Positions 38,711 through 47,025 are shown, numbered from the stretch's first letter. The stretch: DNA of 64,000 nt from Actinomadura madurae (GCF_900115095.1 NZ_FOVH01000004.1:1-64000), one strand, 5' to 3'. The notes: generated by a model from the sequence alone, not told the origin. Translations and numbers: made by a program.

Positions 38711-39435
38711 GTCCTGTCCCTGAGGATGCCGATCACGCGGCGGAAGACCTCGCCCTGCGCCGCGGGCATCGCGTCCAGCCACCCGCCGTCCATGCCCTGC
38801 CCGGCCATCAGCACCGCCATCTCCTCCGGTATCTGGTCCGCGAGATCCGCCGCGATGTCGGTGATGCGCGGATCGTCCTCCGGCGCGTCGGCGATCTCGT
38901 CCAGCCGCGCGTAGAGCGCGGCGATCCGCCGCCGCGCCTCCGGCCTGCCGAACGGCCGCAGCATCTCCGCGAACCGGGCCCGCCCGGCGTCCCCGGCAGC
39001 CGTGTCGACGAGCGCCAGCAGCTCCCGGTCGAACGCGGCGAACCGCGACCCGTCCGGCAGTCCCCGCAGGACCGTCGCCATCTCGGGCGACACGGCCGAG
39101 TCCGGGCCCAGGTCCTCGTCCGCCAGCAGCTCGGCCAGCCGCGCCCGCCGCGCCGCGATCGCGTCCTGCTGCGCGGCCAGATCGGCGTCGAGCTCCTGGA
39201 GCACCTCGCGCAGGTCCCGGCCGCGCTCGTCCGCCAGGACGTCCCGGACCTCGTCCAGCGACAGCCCGAGCTCGACGAGCCTCCGCACCCGCGCGAGGAC
39301 CACGGCGTCCCGCAGCCGGTACTCCCGGTAGCCGTTCGCGAGCCGCTCGGGCTCGGGCAGCAACCCGAGATGGTGGTAATGCCGCACGGTCCTGGCCGAC
39401 ACCCCGACCAGCGCGGCCAGCTCCCCGATCCGCAT
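38704..39435 (-). CDS. MerR family transcriptional regulator
   Basis: The 243-aa protein has the MerR winged helix at 1-70 (MRIGELAALVGVSARTVRHYHHLGLLPEP, NGYREYRLRD) and a dimerisation coiled coil (about 75-118). The effector domain (about 130-243) has no metal-binding Cys cluster, so it is likely to sense a small molecule or stress rather than a metal. ATG 39433-39435 directly follows the -10 box (6 nt), giving a leaderless message. It precedes and overlaps a membrane protein gene. Confidence 0.9.
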   Translation of the reverse strand: MRIGELAALVGVSARTVRHYHHLGLLPEPERLANGYREYRLRDAVVLARVRRLVELGLSLDEVRDVLADERGRDLREVLQELDADLAAQQDAIAARRARLAELLADEDLGPDSAVSPEMATVLRGLPDGSRFAAFDRELLALVDTAAGDAGRARFAEMLRPFGRPEARRRIAALYARLDEIADAPEDDPRITDIAADLADQIPEEMAVLMAGQGMDGGWLDAMPAAQGEVFRRVIGILRDRTC

Positions 39436-39441
39436 GCCCTC

Positions 39442-39472
39442 ATTACAAACGTTGACGCGACGTCAAGGTCAA
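39442..39472 (-). promoter_or_regulatory. MerR-type promoter/operator with 19-nt spacer
   Basis: On the minus strand TTGACC (39467-39472) and TGTAAT (39442-39447) are separated by 19 nt, the overlong spacer typical of MerR-controlled promoters. The spacer contains a perfect palindrome, TTGACG-CGA-CGTCAA (39452-39466), which should be the operator. Transcription would start at the A of the merR ATG. Confidence 0.85.
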
Positions 39473-39906
39473 GCCCACACCGGCCCCGGAACTTGGACCG
39501 CCCCCGACCTGCTTTTCGGACCTGGCCAGCGGACCACTGGACCGCTCGTTCACCTGGGATGATCTTTTTCGGCCGACCAAGAGACCACTTCCGGTCAGCG
39601 ATCTCTGTATCCACATCGGTTCGGGCTCGGCCTCGACACGGTCGGTCATGGGCTCGCACCCTCGGACGGTTCGGAGTTTCTGCAGGTCAACGGCATTTTC
39701 TGCTGCCCGTCCGCCGCAATTGGTCCGATTCCCGAAGGTCACGCGCGATTACTCTCGGAGACCGGTGACGGTGCGTGATCACCCTCCTCACCTGCGACGA
39801 TTCACGCCATAGAAGGCATATGTTCACTCTCCGGGATTACGGTCCCGGCATCGCCGCGGTCCGCGGCGAGATCCCGCATCGGTCGAGTGGCGAAGGAGTA
39901 CGGTCC
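39473..39906. other. Divergent intergenic region between merR and sortase
   Basis: About 430 bp of lower GC than average. I see no reading frame with coding bias and no clear promoter for the sortase gene, which must lie here. The sortase Shine-Dalgarno GAAGGAG is at 39893-39899. Confidence 0.4.
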
Positions 39907-40563
39907 GTGTCGCATCGGGGTCGGCACTCGCGCACCGTCGCGGCCGCTGTCATCGGCCTGTCGGGCCTGGCCGTCGCGGCCTTCCTCGCCGTCCAGGCGC
40001 TCCGGGGGAACCCGGCCACCGCCGCGCCGCCGGTGCCCGCCCCCGCGGCGTCAGGCGGAACGCCCGGCACGGCCGTCCCCACCGCCGCCGCCCTGCCGCG
40101 TTCGGTGCCGCTGCGTCTCGACGTGCCGCGGATCGACGTCCGGACACCGCTGATGAAGCTGGCCAAGAACGCGGACCAGACCGTCGAGACGCCGCCGCCG
40201 AGCCGCGCCCAGGAGGCCGGCTGGTACCGGCTCGGCGCCGCACCCGGCAGCCGGGGCGCGGCGGTGCTCATCGGGCACGTCGACTCGGCACGCGGGCCGG
40301 CGGTCTTCCACCGGCTGGGCGAACTGCGTCCCGGCGACCGGGCGAGCGTGCTCCGCGCCGACGGCCGCACCGCCGTGTTCCGCATCGACTCCGTCGAACG
40401 CGTCCGCAAGGACCGCTTCCCCACCCGCCGCGTCTACACCGACCCCGGCTACGCGGCGATCCGCCTGATCACCTGCGGTGGACGTTTCGACCGCGGCACC
40501 GGCCACTACACCGACAACGTCATCGCCTACGGCCACCTCCTGCGGTCCGAGGGGACGCGCTGA
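39907..40563 (+). CDS. Class F sortase
   Basis: The 218-aa enzyme has a cytoplasmic start, one membrane helix (about 12-33), a Pro/Ala linker and a sortase domain (about 70-218). Catalytic residues: His in IGHVDSARG, Cys in RLITCGG (TLxTC-like motif) and Arg in FDRGTGHYTDN. Class F sortases of actinobacteria attach surface proteins or process envelope polymers. GTG 39907 has GAAGGAG 7 nt upstream. It precedes a glycosyltransferase gene by 1 nt, so both are translationally linked. Confidence 0.88.
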   Translation: MSHRGRHSRTVAAAVIGLSGLAVAAFLAVQALRGNPATAAPPVPAPAASGGTPGTAVPTAAALPRSVPLRLDVPRIDVRTPLMKLAKNADQTVETPPPSRAQEAGWYRLGAAPGSRGAAVLIGHVDSARGPAVFHRLGELRPGDRASVLRADGRTAVFRIDSVERVRKDRFPTRRVYTDPGYAAIRLITCGGRFDRGTGHYTDNVIAYGHLLRSEGTR

Positions 40564-40564
40564 C

Positions 40565-42031
40565 ATGCACCCGGCCTCCGGCGCCTCCGAGGGCGACATG
40601 ACCGCGGCCCCCCACGCGCGCCCCGAGCGTCACCGTCTCACCCGGCCGGGGCACGCGGCGCCGAGCCATGCCCTGCCGGCCCGACCGGGCCCGGGGCACC
40701 TGGCGTCCTCGACCCCCTGGGGAACCCGGCCCGGGCTCCATCACCCGGCGGCGGCCATCTCCCCGACCGTGACCGTGCCCGATCGGGCGGCGGCCGCGAT
40801 CATGCCCCCGCCGGTGCGGCGGCGGCCGGTCACCCCGCCACGACCGCCCCTCCGGGAAGCGGCGCCGCCGGTCCAGACGCCGCGGCCGTCCGTCCGGCGC
40901 GATCTCCCCCGCCCGGCGCCGGAGCCCGCGCGGCGCCGCCGGGACCGGGACGGCAAGCGCGGCCTGCCGGTCACGCGCCCGGACGCGATGCGGGTGACGG
41001 TCCTGATCCCGGCGCACAACGAGGCCAAGCAGATCACCGAGACGATCGCGTCGCTGCGGCGGCAGGAACGCCCACCGGACCACATCGTCGTGATCGCCGA
41101 CAACTGCACCGACGCCACCGCGGCGCTCGCGCAGCTCTGCGGCGTCGAGATCGTCGGGACCCGGGAGAACCGGCACAAGAAGGCCGGCGCGCTGAACCAG
41201 GTCCTCGACCGGCTGCTGCCGATCCTCGGCCCGGACGACGCGATCATGGTGATGGACGCCGACTCGGCGCTCGACCCCGGCTTCATCCGGCACGGCGTCG
41301 ACTACCTGGCCTCCGGCCGGTACGCGGCCGTCGGCGGCACGTTCACCGGCAAGCCCGGCGGCGGCACGGTCGGCATGTTCCAGCGGAACGAGTACGCCCG
41401 CTACGCCCGCGACGTCCGGCGCCTGCAGGGCAGGGCGCTCGTGCTGACCGGCACCGCCACCATCTTCCGCGCCGCCACCCTGCGGGAAGTGATCGCCGCC
41501 CGCCGCGAACGCCGCCTTCCAGGGCTTCCGCACGTCTACGACGTCCGCGTCCTGACCGAGGACAACGAGCTCACCCTCGCGATCCTGCACCTCGGCTTCC
41601 GCATCCTGTGTCCGCGCGAGTGCACCCTCACCACCGAGGTGATGCCGACCTGGCGCGAGCTGGCCCGGCAGCGCCTGCGCTGGAAGCGCGGCGCCCTGGA
41701 GAACCTGGTCGACTACGGCTGGACGCCGATCACCCGCCCCTACTGGGGCCGGCAGCTCCTCTCCCTCATCGGCATCCTGGTGATCTCCGCCTACCTGATC
41801 TCGCTCGCCTACTCGGTGTTCTGGCTCGGCGGCATCCAGCTCAGCCCGGTCTGGGCGGGCATCACGGTCATCTTCATGGTGGAGCGCACGGTGACCGTCC
41901 GGCAGCGCGGCGCCGCCCAGATGGCGCTGGCCGCAACGATCGTCGTCGAAATGGTCTTCGACGTCTTCCTCCAGATCGTCCAGGCACGTGCCTTCTGGCA
42001 GGCCGCCTGGCGCAAAGAAAGGAAATGGTAG
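40565..42031 (+). CDS. Membrane-bound processive glycosyltransferase, family 2
   Basis: The 488-aa protein starts with a long Pro/Arg/Ala-rich cytoplasmic tail (about 1-140). The GT-A catalytic domain follows (about 140-370): VTVLIPAHNEAKQI, DNCTD, the DxD-type MDADS, TEDNEL with the catalytic Asp, and QRLRWKRG (QxxRW), all typical of polymer-forming GT2 enzymes such as PgaC or hyaluronan synthase. Two or three C-terminal helices (about 395-470) form the transport channel. It probably makes a cell-surface polysaccharide. ATG 40565 was chosen because it follows the sortase stop. Confidence 0.85.
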   Translation: MHPASGASEGDMTAAPHARPERHRLTRPGHAAPSHALPARPGPGHLASSTPWGTRPGLHHPAAAISPTVTVPDRAAAAIMPPPVRRRPVTPPRPPLREAAPPVQTPRPSVRRDLPRPAPEPARRRRDRDGKRGLPVTRPDAMRVTVLIPAHNEAKQITETIASLRRQERPPDHIVVIADNCTDATAALAQLCGVEIVGTRENRHKKAGALNQVLDRLLPILGPDDAIMVMDADSALDPGFIRHGVDYLASGRYAAVGGTFTGKPGGGTVGMFQRNEYARYARDVRRLQGRALVLTGTATIFRAATLREVIAARRERRLPGLPHVYDVRVLTEDNELTLAILHLGFRILCPRECTLTTEVMPTWRELARQRLRWKRGALENLVDYGWTPITRPYWGRQLLSLIGILVISAYLISLAYSVFWLGGIQLSPVWAGITVIFMVERTVTVRQRGAAQMALAATIVVEMVFDVFLQIVQARAFWQAAWRKERKW

Positions 42032-42034
42032 GTC

Positions 42035-42199
42035 ATGTACAACAATCCCCCTATCGGCGGCGTGGCCGCCGGTTTCGGCGGTGCCGCCGCCGCCTCGCCC
42101 TGGCTCGGCCTCCAGGCCCTCTGGATCGGCCTGGCCCTCTTCACGCTGGTCTCCGCCGGCCTGGCCGTGAAGCGCATCCTCCCCGCCCGCAAGGGCTGA
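42035..42199 (+). CDS. 54-aa single-helix membrane protein in the sortase/GT2 operon
   Basis: A short gene from ATG 42035 to TGA 42197-42199, 3 nt after the GT2 stop. The product has a Gly/Ala/Asn-rich N-terminus (MYNNPPIGGVAAGFGG), one transmembrane helix (about 23-43) and a basic end (VKRILPARKG). Tight spacing behind the GT2 gene and a terminator right after it make it a real part of the operon. It could be a small regulator or assembly factor of the synthase; no family recognised. Confidence 0.7.
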   Translation: MYNNPPIGGVAAGFGGAAAASPWLGLQALWIGLALFTLVSAGLAVKRILPARKG

Positions 42200-42203
42200 C
42201 CCC

Positions 42204-42232
42204 GAAGGCCGGGGCACTACGCCCCGGCCTTC
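42204..42232 (+). terminator. Terminator of the sortase/GT2 operon
   Basis: A perfect 12-bp stem (42204-42215 with 42221-42232) with 5-nt loop directly after the 54-aa gene. Confidence 0.75.
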
Positions 42233-42327
42233 CCCGATCGGCCTCGGCTCGGACGTCCGCGTACGGTGAGGCCCTCACGTTCACGAGCGGTGTCTCGTCA
42301 GAAGGGGAGGGCAACCGAGGGAGTCGC

Positions 42328-43239
42328 ATGACCACGCCATCCGAGCCGGCCGATCCGGGCCTGACCGCGATCATGAGCGAGCGTCGCCGGCTGATCAATC
42401 TCGCGTACCGCCTGCTCGGCTCGCTGGCGGAGGCCGAGGACGTGGTGCAGGAGACCTACGTCCGCTGGTACGCCATGTCCCGGCAGGAGCAGGACGCGAT
42501 CGAGTCCCCCGGGGCGTGGCTGACCACGGTGGCCGGCCGCATCTGCCTCGACCTGCTCCGGTCGGCACGGGTTCGCCGCGAACGCTACGTGGGCGAATGG
42601 CTCCCCGAGCCGCTGCCCGAACGCACGGAATGGGCCGGCGAGCCGACCGCGGACCCGGCCGACCGGATCACCCTGGACGAGTCGATCAGCATGGCGTTCC
42701 TCGTCGTGCTCGAATCGATGACCCCGGCCGAGCGCGTCGCGTTCGTCCTGCACGACGTCTTCCGCTACCCCTTCGCCGAAGTGGCCGAGATCGTCGGCCG
42801 CACACCGGTGGCGTGCCGCCAGCTGGCGTCCTCGGCCCGCCGCCGCCTCCGCTCGACGCAGACCGCCCCGGCCCCGACAGCCCGGCAGGCGGGACTCGTC
42901 GGCGACTTCAAGCAGGCCTGGGAGGCCAAGGACATCGACGCCCTCATCGGCCTCCTCGACCCCGACGCCACGGCGGTCGCCGACGGCGGCGGCGTGGTCA
43001 ACGCCCGGCTCGACCCGATCGAGGGCGCCCCGCAGATCGCCCGCACCTTCGTCGACATCGCCCGCACCGTCCCAGGCCTGAAGATCCTTGAGCGCACGGT
43101 GAACGGCCGCCCCGGCCTGATCGCCCAGCAGGACGGCGTCACCGTCGCGGTCATGGCGTTCGATGTCGCGGGCGAGCGCATCAAGCACATCTGGGCGGTA
43201 CGCAACCCCGACAAGCTCCGCGCCTGGACGAGCGGCTGA
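42328..43239 (+). CDS. ECF41-type RNA polymerase sigma factor (SigJ-like)
   Basis: The 303-aa protein has sigma region 2 (about 18-85, LINLAYRLLGSLAEAEDVVQETYVRWY), the ECF41 linker motif WLPEPLPE, region 4 (about 125-185, SMTPAERVAFVLHDVFRYPFAEVAEIVGRT) and a SnoaL-like C-terminal domain (about 190-303). The NPDKL motif at the end is the regulatory signature of ECF41; this domain replaces a separate anti-sigma factor. The usual carboxymuconolactone decarboxylase/oxidoreductase partner gene is not adjacent. Confidence 0.9.
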   Translation: MTTPSEPADPGLTAIMSERRRLINLAYRLLGSLAEAEDVVQETYVRWYAMSRQEQDAIESPGAWLTTVAGRICLDLLRSARVRRERYVGEWLPEPLPERTEWAGEPTADPADRITLDESISMAFLVVLESMTPAERVAFVLHDVFRYPFAEVAEIVGRTPVACRQLASSARRRLRSTQTAPAPTARQAGLVGDFKQAWEAKDIDALIGLLDPDATAVADGGGVVNARLDPIEGAPQIARTFVDIARTVPGLKILERTVNGRPGLIAQQDGVTVAVMAFDVAGERIKHIWAVRNPDKLRAWTSG

Positions 43240-43266
43240 CCGACCGTCGCCCGGTACTGTCGCCGC

Positions 43267-43914
43267 ATGAAGTTGCTGTCGGTCAACGTGGGCAGGCCGC
43301 GGCCGAACCCGTGGATGGCCGCTGCCCTGACAGGTATCGACAAGCGGCCCGTGGACGGCCCGGTCACGGTCACCGATCCAGGCCCCCGAGGCACCGGCGC
43401 GGTCGGCCTCGCCGGCGACCGCGTCCACAACACCAAGCACCACGGCGGAGCCGACCAGGCCGTCTACGCCTATGCCCGCGAAGACCTCGACCTGTGGGAA
43501 ACCGAGTTGGGCGTGCCGCTGCACAACGGCGTCTTCGGAGAGAACCTCACCACGGCGGGTTTGGACGTCAACGCGTCCCTTATCGGCGACCGCTGGCGCG
43601 TGGGCCGGGAGGTGATCCTGGAGGTCTCCGGCTTCCGCATCCCGTGCGGGACGTTCCAGGGCTGGCTGCGGCAGACCGGCTGGATCAAGAGGTTCACGCA
43701 GGCAGGCAAGCCGGGGGCCTATCTCCGCGTCATCGCGGAAGGCCGGATCAGCGCGGACGACCCGGTCGAGATCATCCACCGTCCCGACCACGAGGTAACG
43801 GTCTCCCTGGCCTTCCGAGCCATGACAAGGGAACCCGACCTGCTGCCGCACCTGCTCGCCGCCGAAGCGCTACCCCCGGACATCAAGGAGATGGTCCGCA
43901 AACGCCTCTCCTGA
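43267..43914 (+). CDS. MOSC domain protein (YiiM-like)
   Basis: The 215-aa protein has a MOSC fold with HHGGADQAVYAYAREDLDLW, GVFGENLTTAGLDVNASLIGDRWRVG and the conserved Cys in GFRIPCGTFQGW. MOSC proteins carry sulfur or the molybdenum cofactor; YiiM reduces N-hydroxylated compounds. The 3' region has a C-terminal 3-alpha domain. It starts 27 nt after the sigma factor gene and may be co-transcribed. Confidence 0.88.
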   Translation: MKLLSVNVGRPRPNPWMAAALTGIDKRPVDGPVTVTDPGPRGTGAVGLAGDRVHNTKHHGGADQAVYAYAREDLDLWETELGVPLHNGVFGENLTTAGLDVNASLIGDRWRVGREVILEVSGFRIPCGTFQGWLRQTGWIKRFTQAGKPGAYLRVIAEGRISADDPVEIIHRPDHEVTVSLAFRAMTREPDLLPHLLAAEALPPDIKEMVRKRLS

Positions 43915-43987
43915 TCCGGCGCTGGCCAACCCGGTGAAGTGAACCGACAATCATTTTGTCGCACCGATCTCACCGCGGGGAGACGCC

Positions 43988-44569
43988 GTGAACCCGGAAG
44001 CCGCTTACGTTCGTCGATGGACCTGGTGGAACGTACTCCAGCATTTGATGGGGACGTTCATCCTCCTTGTCGTTCTGGCGGTAGTGGTGTGGATCGTCGG
44101 TTTCCTGCTTCTGGCCCCGTTCGGTTTGCTCGGCACTCCGAGTTGGAGGTCACTGCGGGAGGGGCTGGGGACACTGCTCACCGGCGCACTCGCCACCCTG
44201 ATGACCGTGTATGCGGCCACCATCTGGAAACGGAAACGCGCCTTCCCTGACGGGGTGGTGCTGGTCCTGGACGAGCCAGGCATCCGCATCGGATCCAGCG
44301 GGCAGAGTCGCCTCCCCTGGCACTGTGTGGACCGCGTCACCTACGCCAACACGGGACCAATCCTGGTCATCAGCCTTCACCCCGACGAGGACCGCCCACC
44401 CGGAGTGACCTCCGATCGCATCACCCTCGAATGGCCCTGGCACATGAGCGACACCGCGTGGCAAGAGGTCGAGGCCGCGACAAGAACGTTCTCCCCGGAC
44501 ACCAAGACGGAGACGCTCGGTCTCTCCACATCCACATCACGACCTGCCCGCGAAGCGAACCCCTCCTAA
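43988..44569 (+). CDS. Two-helix membrane protein of unknown function
   Basis: The 193-aa product (GTG start) has two hydrophobic helices (about 20-50 and 62-80) and a soluble C-terminal part with a PH-like beta pattern (GVVLVLDEPGIRIGSSGQSRLPWHCVDRVTYA). Such small 'bPH-like' membrane proteins are common in actinomycetes. It is followed closely by another unknown gene. Confidence 0.6.
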   Translation: MNPEAAYVRRWTWWNVLQHLMGTFILLVVLAVVVWIVGFLLLAPFGLLGTPSWRSLREGLGTLLTGALATLMTVYAATIWKRKRAFPDGVVLVLDEPGIRIGSSGQSRLPWHCVDRVTYANTGPILVISLHPDEDRPPGVTSDRITLEWPWHMSDTAWQEVEAATRTFSPDTKTETLGLSTSTSRPAREANPS

Positions 44570-44632
44570 CCCGCACCACGCTGCGGCACCATTGACCCCG
44601 GCCAGATCCGGATGTGCGGGGAGTGCGGAGCC

Positions 44633-45592
44633 ATGACCGACGATGACGGCACGATCGTCGATGCCGCCGAACTGCTCGTGACGGCGCTCCGGCACCTGGA
44701 CGACCACGACACCCGGCGGCCGATCGCCGAGATCCCCACCCTCGACGAAGCGGCCTCGCGGCCATTCCGGCCCTTCCCGGCCCTCGCGATCGCCATGGCG
44801 TCTCACGTGCTCTCCGCCTGGGAGGTGAGAACCTTCCAGGTCGAGCGCGGTGACCACGGCGACCGGATCCGCTATTTCACCGCCGTCGGCGACGATTCTC
44901 TGCGTCCGTTCCGCGCGTGCACGGTGTTCGTCCCCGACCTCGGGACGCAACGTGTCCTCGAAATGTGCGGGCACGCGTTCTGCCCGAACATCGCGCCCGC
45001 CGGCCCTGGAAGCCGCTGCCCGGATCATCTCCTGGACCCCGCGTCGAACGGGCCGTTCCATTGGTTCCGGCTGGCAGGAGAGGCCGCCATGTCCGCGGAG
45101 CGCCAGCGCGGCGCCCGTCCCGAAACCGAGAACTTCGCCGTGGCCGCAATACGGCTGGGGCTTCCCCTTCCGGAAATCTGCCGGGCAGTCTCTGCCGACA
45201 TCTGGACCGTGCAGGCCCTGGCGGACGGGCCCGTGCCGCTTCCGGACGACGTCGATGACTCCGACAACCCCGATCACTGGCCCTTCGTCCTCACGCCGGA
45301 CCGGGACATCACCGCCGCCGACACCCCCCGGATCTACGCCTTCAACGACAGGGGCTACGTTCCGGCCCACCTGGCTTCGGAGACGGTGCTCGCCCGCAGG
45401 GGCCAGTTCTACACCTACTTCCACGCCTATGAAGGGGGTCCGCTCATCGTCTGTGGTGAGCACCGGCGCCTTTTCCGATTGGAATGGTGGCAGGTCCAAG
45501 ACCACCTCCCACAACACCGCCTGGCCCGACGCGCCGAGGAACGCGGACAACAGATGTACGAACCCCCGGACTCCTGGGAGGACTACGTCTGA
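44633..45592 (+). CDS. Protein of unknown function (319 aa)
   Basis: A soluble protein with scattered Cys and His (RVLEMCGHAFCPNIAPAGPGSRC) that might bind a metal ion, and a C-terminal Asp/Tyr-rich segment. I chose ATG 44633, with GGGGAG 9 nt upstream; ATG 44612 has no ribosome-binding site. No family recognised. It lies just before the signal peptidase of the peptide cassette but ends 27 nt before it and need not belong to it. Confidence 0.6.
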   Translation: MTDDDGTIVDAAELLVTALRHLDDHDTRRPIAEIPTLDEAASRPFRPFPALAIAMASHVLSAWEVRTFQVERGDHGDRIRYFTAVGDDSLRPFRACTVFVPDLGTQRVLEMCGHAFCPNIAPAGPGSRCPDHLLDPASNGPFHWFRLAGEAAMSAERQRGARPETENFAVAAIRLGLPLPEICRAVSADIWTVQALADGPVPLPDDVDDSDNPDHWPFVLTPDRDITAADTPRIYAFNDRGYVPAHLASETVLARRGQFYTYFHAYEGGPLIVCGEHRRLFRLEWWQVQDHLPQHRLARRAEERGQQMYEPPDSWEDYV

Positions 45593-45619
45593 GCGGCCCA
45601 TCGCTACCATCGGTCGATC

Positions 45620-46147
45620 ATGCGGCGACTATCGACTTCACGGGGATTGCGACTGCTGGGCGGGGCGGGCATCGCCGCGGCGGGCGGACTGCTGGCGCTC
45701 AGGTGGGGGCAGAGAAGCCTGGTCGTGGTCACCGTGCACGGGACCAGCATGATGCCCACATTGCGAGACGGCGACCGCGTGCTCGTCCGGCGGCGTCCGC
45801 TACCGCACGTCCGGCGCGGCGACATCGTCGTGCTCGAACCTCCCCTTGACGGTCGCTACCTTCCCGGCCCCGCGGGACCCGACGGACGGACCTGGAACGT
45901 CAAGCGAGTCGCCGCCCTCCCCGGCGACGACCTACCGTCCGGCGTCCCCGGAGCCTCGGGGGACACGGTGCCGCCGGGGGCGCTCGCGGTCCTCGGCGAC
46001 AATCCCGACAGCATCGACTCCCGCCACCGGGGCCTGTTCTCCGGCGACCGGCTACTGGGCGTCGTGGTCCGCCGCCTGAACGTCACAGCGCGGCCGAGTC
46101 AACGGCCGGACGGGGGGCAGATACCGACAAGATCACCGGGATCTTGA
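45620..46147 (+). CDS. Type I (S26) signal peptidase of the peptide cassette
   Basis: The 175-aa protein has one N-terminal membrane helix (about 10-30) and the SPase I catalytic pair: Ser43 in HGTSMMPTL and Lys95 in VKRVAALPGD. The late box GDNPDSIDSRHRG is also present. It is shorter than housekeeping LepB. The peptide gene lies 162 nt downstream and its predicted leader ends in Ala-Arg-Ala, an AxA-type site that such an enzyme could cut. It may be the dedicated leader peptidase. Confidence 0.88.
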   Translation: MRRLSTSRGLRLLGGAGIAAAGGLLALRWGQRSLVVVTVHGTSMMPTLRDGDRVLVRRRPLPHVRRGDIVVLEPPLDGRYLPGPAGPDGRTWNVKRVAALPGDDLPSGVPGASGDTVPPGALAVLGDNPDSIDSRHRGLFSGDRLLGVVVRRLNVTARPSQRPDGGQIPTRSPGS

Positions 46148-46188
46148 TCGCAGAGTGCACAAGCCGGTACCGCCCGGCGACGGCCCCC

Positions 46189-46217
46189 TTGCCGTAAATG
46201 ATCAACGTCATTAGCTT
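46189..46217 (+). promoter_or_regulatory. Candidate promoter of the precursor peptide gene
   Basis: TTGCCG (46189-46194) and TAGCTT (46212-46217) with a 17-nt spacer, about 93 nt before the peptide GTG. The spacer holds the partial palindrome AATGA-TCAACG-TCATT (46197-46212), and a GATCAT downstream (46232-46237) mirrors ATGATC (46198-46203), a possible operator. Confidence 0.5.
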
Positions 46218-46309
46218 CGGCACCGGCGAGCGTGATCATCTAGGCGCGACGCGCCGCCGCTCGGAAACGCCGCAGCCGGAACGCTCCGGCTCGACCTGAG
46301 GAGATCCTC

Positions 46310-46453
46310 GTGATCCGTGCACTCAACCGCCTGGGCGACCGGATGCTCGGCCGCGTCCTGCCGAACACGACCGCCCGCGCCGAGCCCTGCTGGTGGACCG
46401 ACACCGGCATCCGCTGCTGCATCTACGCCGGCAAGACCTACTGCGGCATCTGA
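46310..46453 (+). CDS. 47-aa Cys-rich precursor peptide
   Basis: A short gene from GTG 46310 to TGA 46451-46453 with GAGGAG (46298-46303) 6 nt upstream. Residues 1-24 form a basic amphipathic leader (MIRALNRLGDRMLGRVLPN, ending TARA). The last 23 residues have four Cys at 27, 34, 35 and 45, the aromatic patch CWW at 27-29, and end in YCGI. Four Cys could form two disulfides. Neighbours encode a signal peptidase, a MauE-like and a thioredoxin-like redox protein and an ABC exporter, as expected for a secreted, oxidised peptide (bacteriocin, signal or similar). I know no described family with this sequence. Confidence 0.78.
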   Translation: MIRALNRLGDRMLGRVLPNTTARAEPCWWTDTGIRCCIYAGKTYCGI

Positions 46454-46461
46454 CGTCCGCT

Positions 46462-46995
46462 TTGCAGTACGTCACGCTGACCGCCCGCTGCGCCCTCGGT
46501 CTGGTCTTCCTGGTCGCGGTCTTCGGCAAGGTCCGCGACCGGGACGCCTTCCGGGAGTTCCGGCGGTCGGTGCCCGGCCTCGCCCCCGGCCTGCCTCCCA
46601 CGGCGACGTCCGTCGCCGTGGTGGCCGCGGAATCGGCCGCCGTCGTACTGCTGGCCGTACCGCGGACGGCACCGGCCGGCCTCGCGCTGGCCGGCGCCGT
46701 CCTGCTCGCGTTCGCCACGGGAATCCACCGCGCCCTTCGCGGGGGCAGGCACGCCACCTGCCGCTGCTTCGGCACGCGCCCGTCCCCTGCCGGGCGCGTG
46801 CACCTCGCGCGCAACCTCGCCTTGACCGCGCTCGCCTTCGGCGGCCTGGCCGCGCACCTCGCGGCGCCCGCCCCGGTGCATCCGGCCGGCGCCGCCGTCG
46901 CGGTGGCGGGCGCGGGCGTGCTCACCCTGGTGTTCATCTTCTTCGACGACTTGGCCGACCTGCTGATCGCGCCGTCCGCACGCCCTCCGCGATGA
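46462..46995 (+). CDS. MauE/DoxX-type redox membrane protein
   Basis: The product (about 177 aa) has four transmembrane helices and the Cys pair C100-R-C102-F-G in a loop (TCRCFG), matching the CxCFG signature of MauE. In methylamine dehydrogenase assembly MauE with MauD is needed for the many disulfides of the small subunit. Here it would pass electrons from the thioredoxin-like partner or a quinone. The start is uncertain: TTG 46462 begins just before the first helix, 9 nt after the peptide stop. Confidence 0.82.
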   Translation: MQYVTLTARCALGLVFLVAVFGKVRDRDAFREFRRSVPGLAPGLPPTATSVAVVAAESAAVVLLAVPRTAPAGLALAGAVLLAFATGIHRALRGGRHATCRCFGTRPSPAGRVHLARNLALTALAFGGLAAHLAAPAPVHPAGAAVAVAGAGVLTLVFIFFDDLADLLIAPSARPPR

Positions 46996-47025
46996 CGCGT
47001 CCGGCACCAGCATGAGGGAGCACCG

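Noticed and set aside
46310-46453. Lanthipeptide or lasso peptide precursor
   Set aside because: No lanthionine synthetase, lasso cyclase or B1/B2 proteins nearby; only disulfide-type redox proteins are present.
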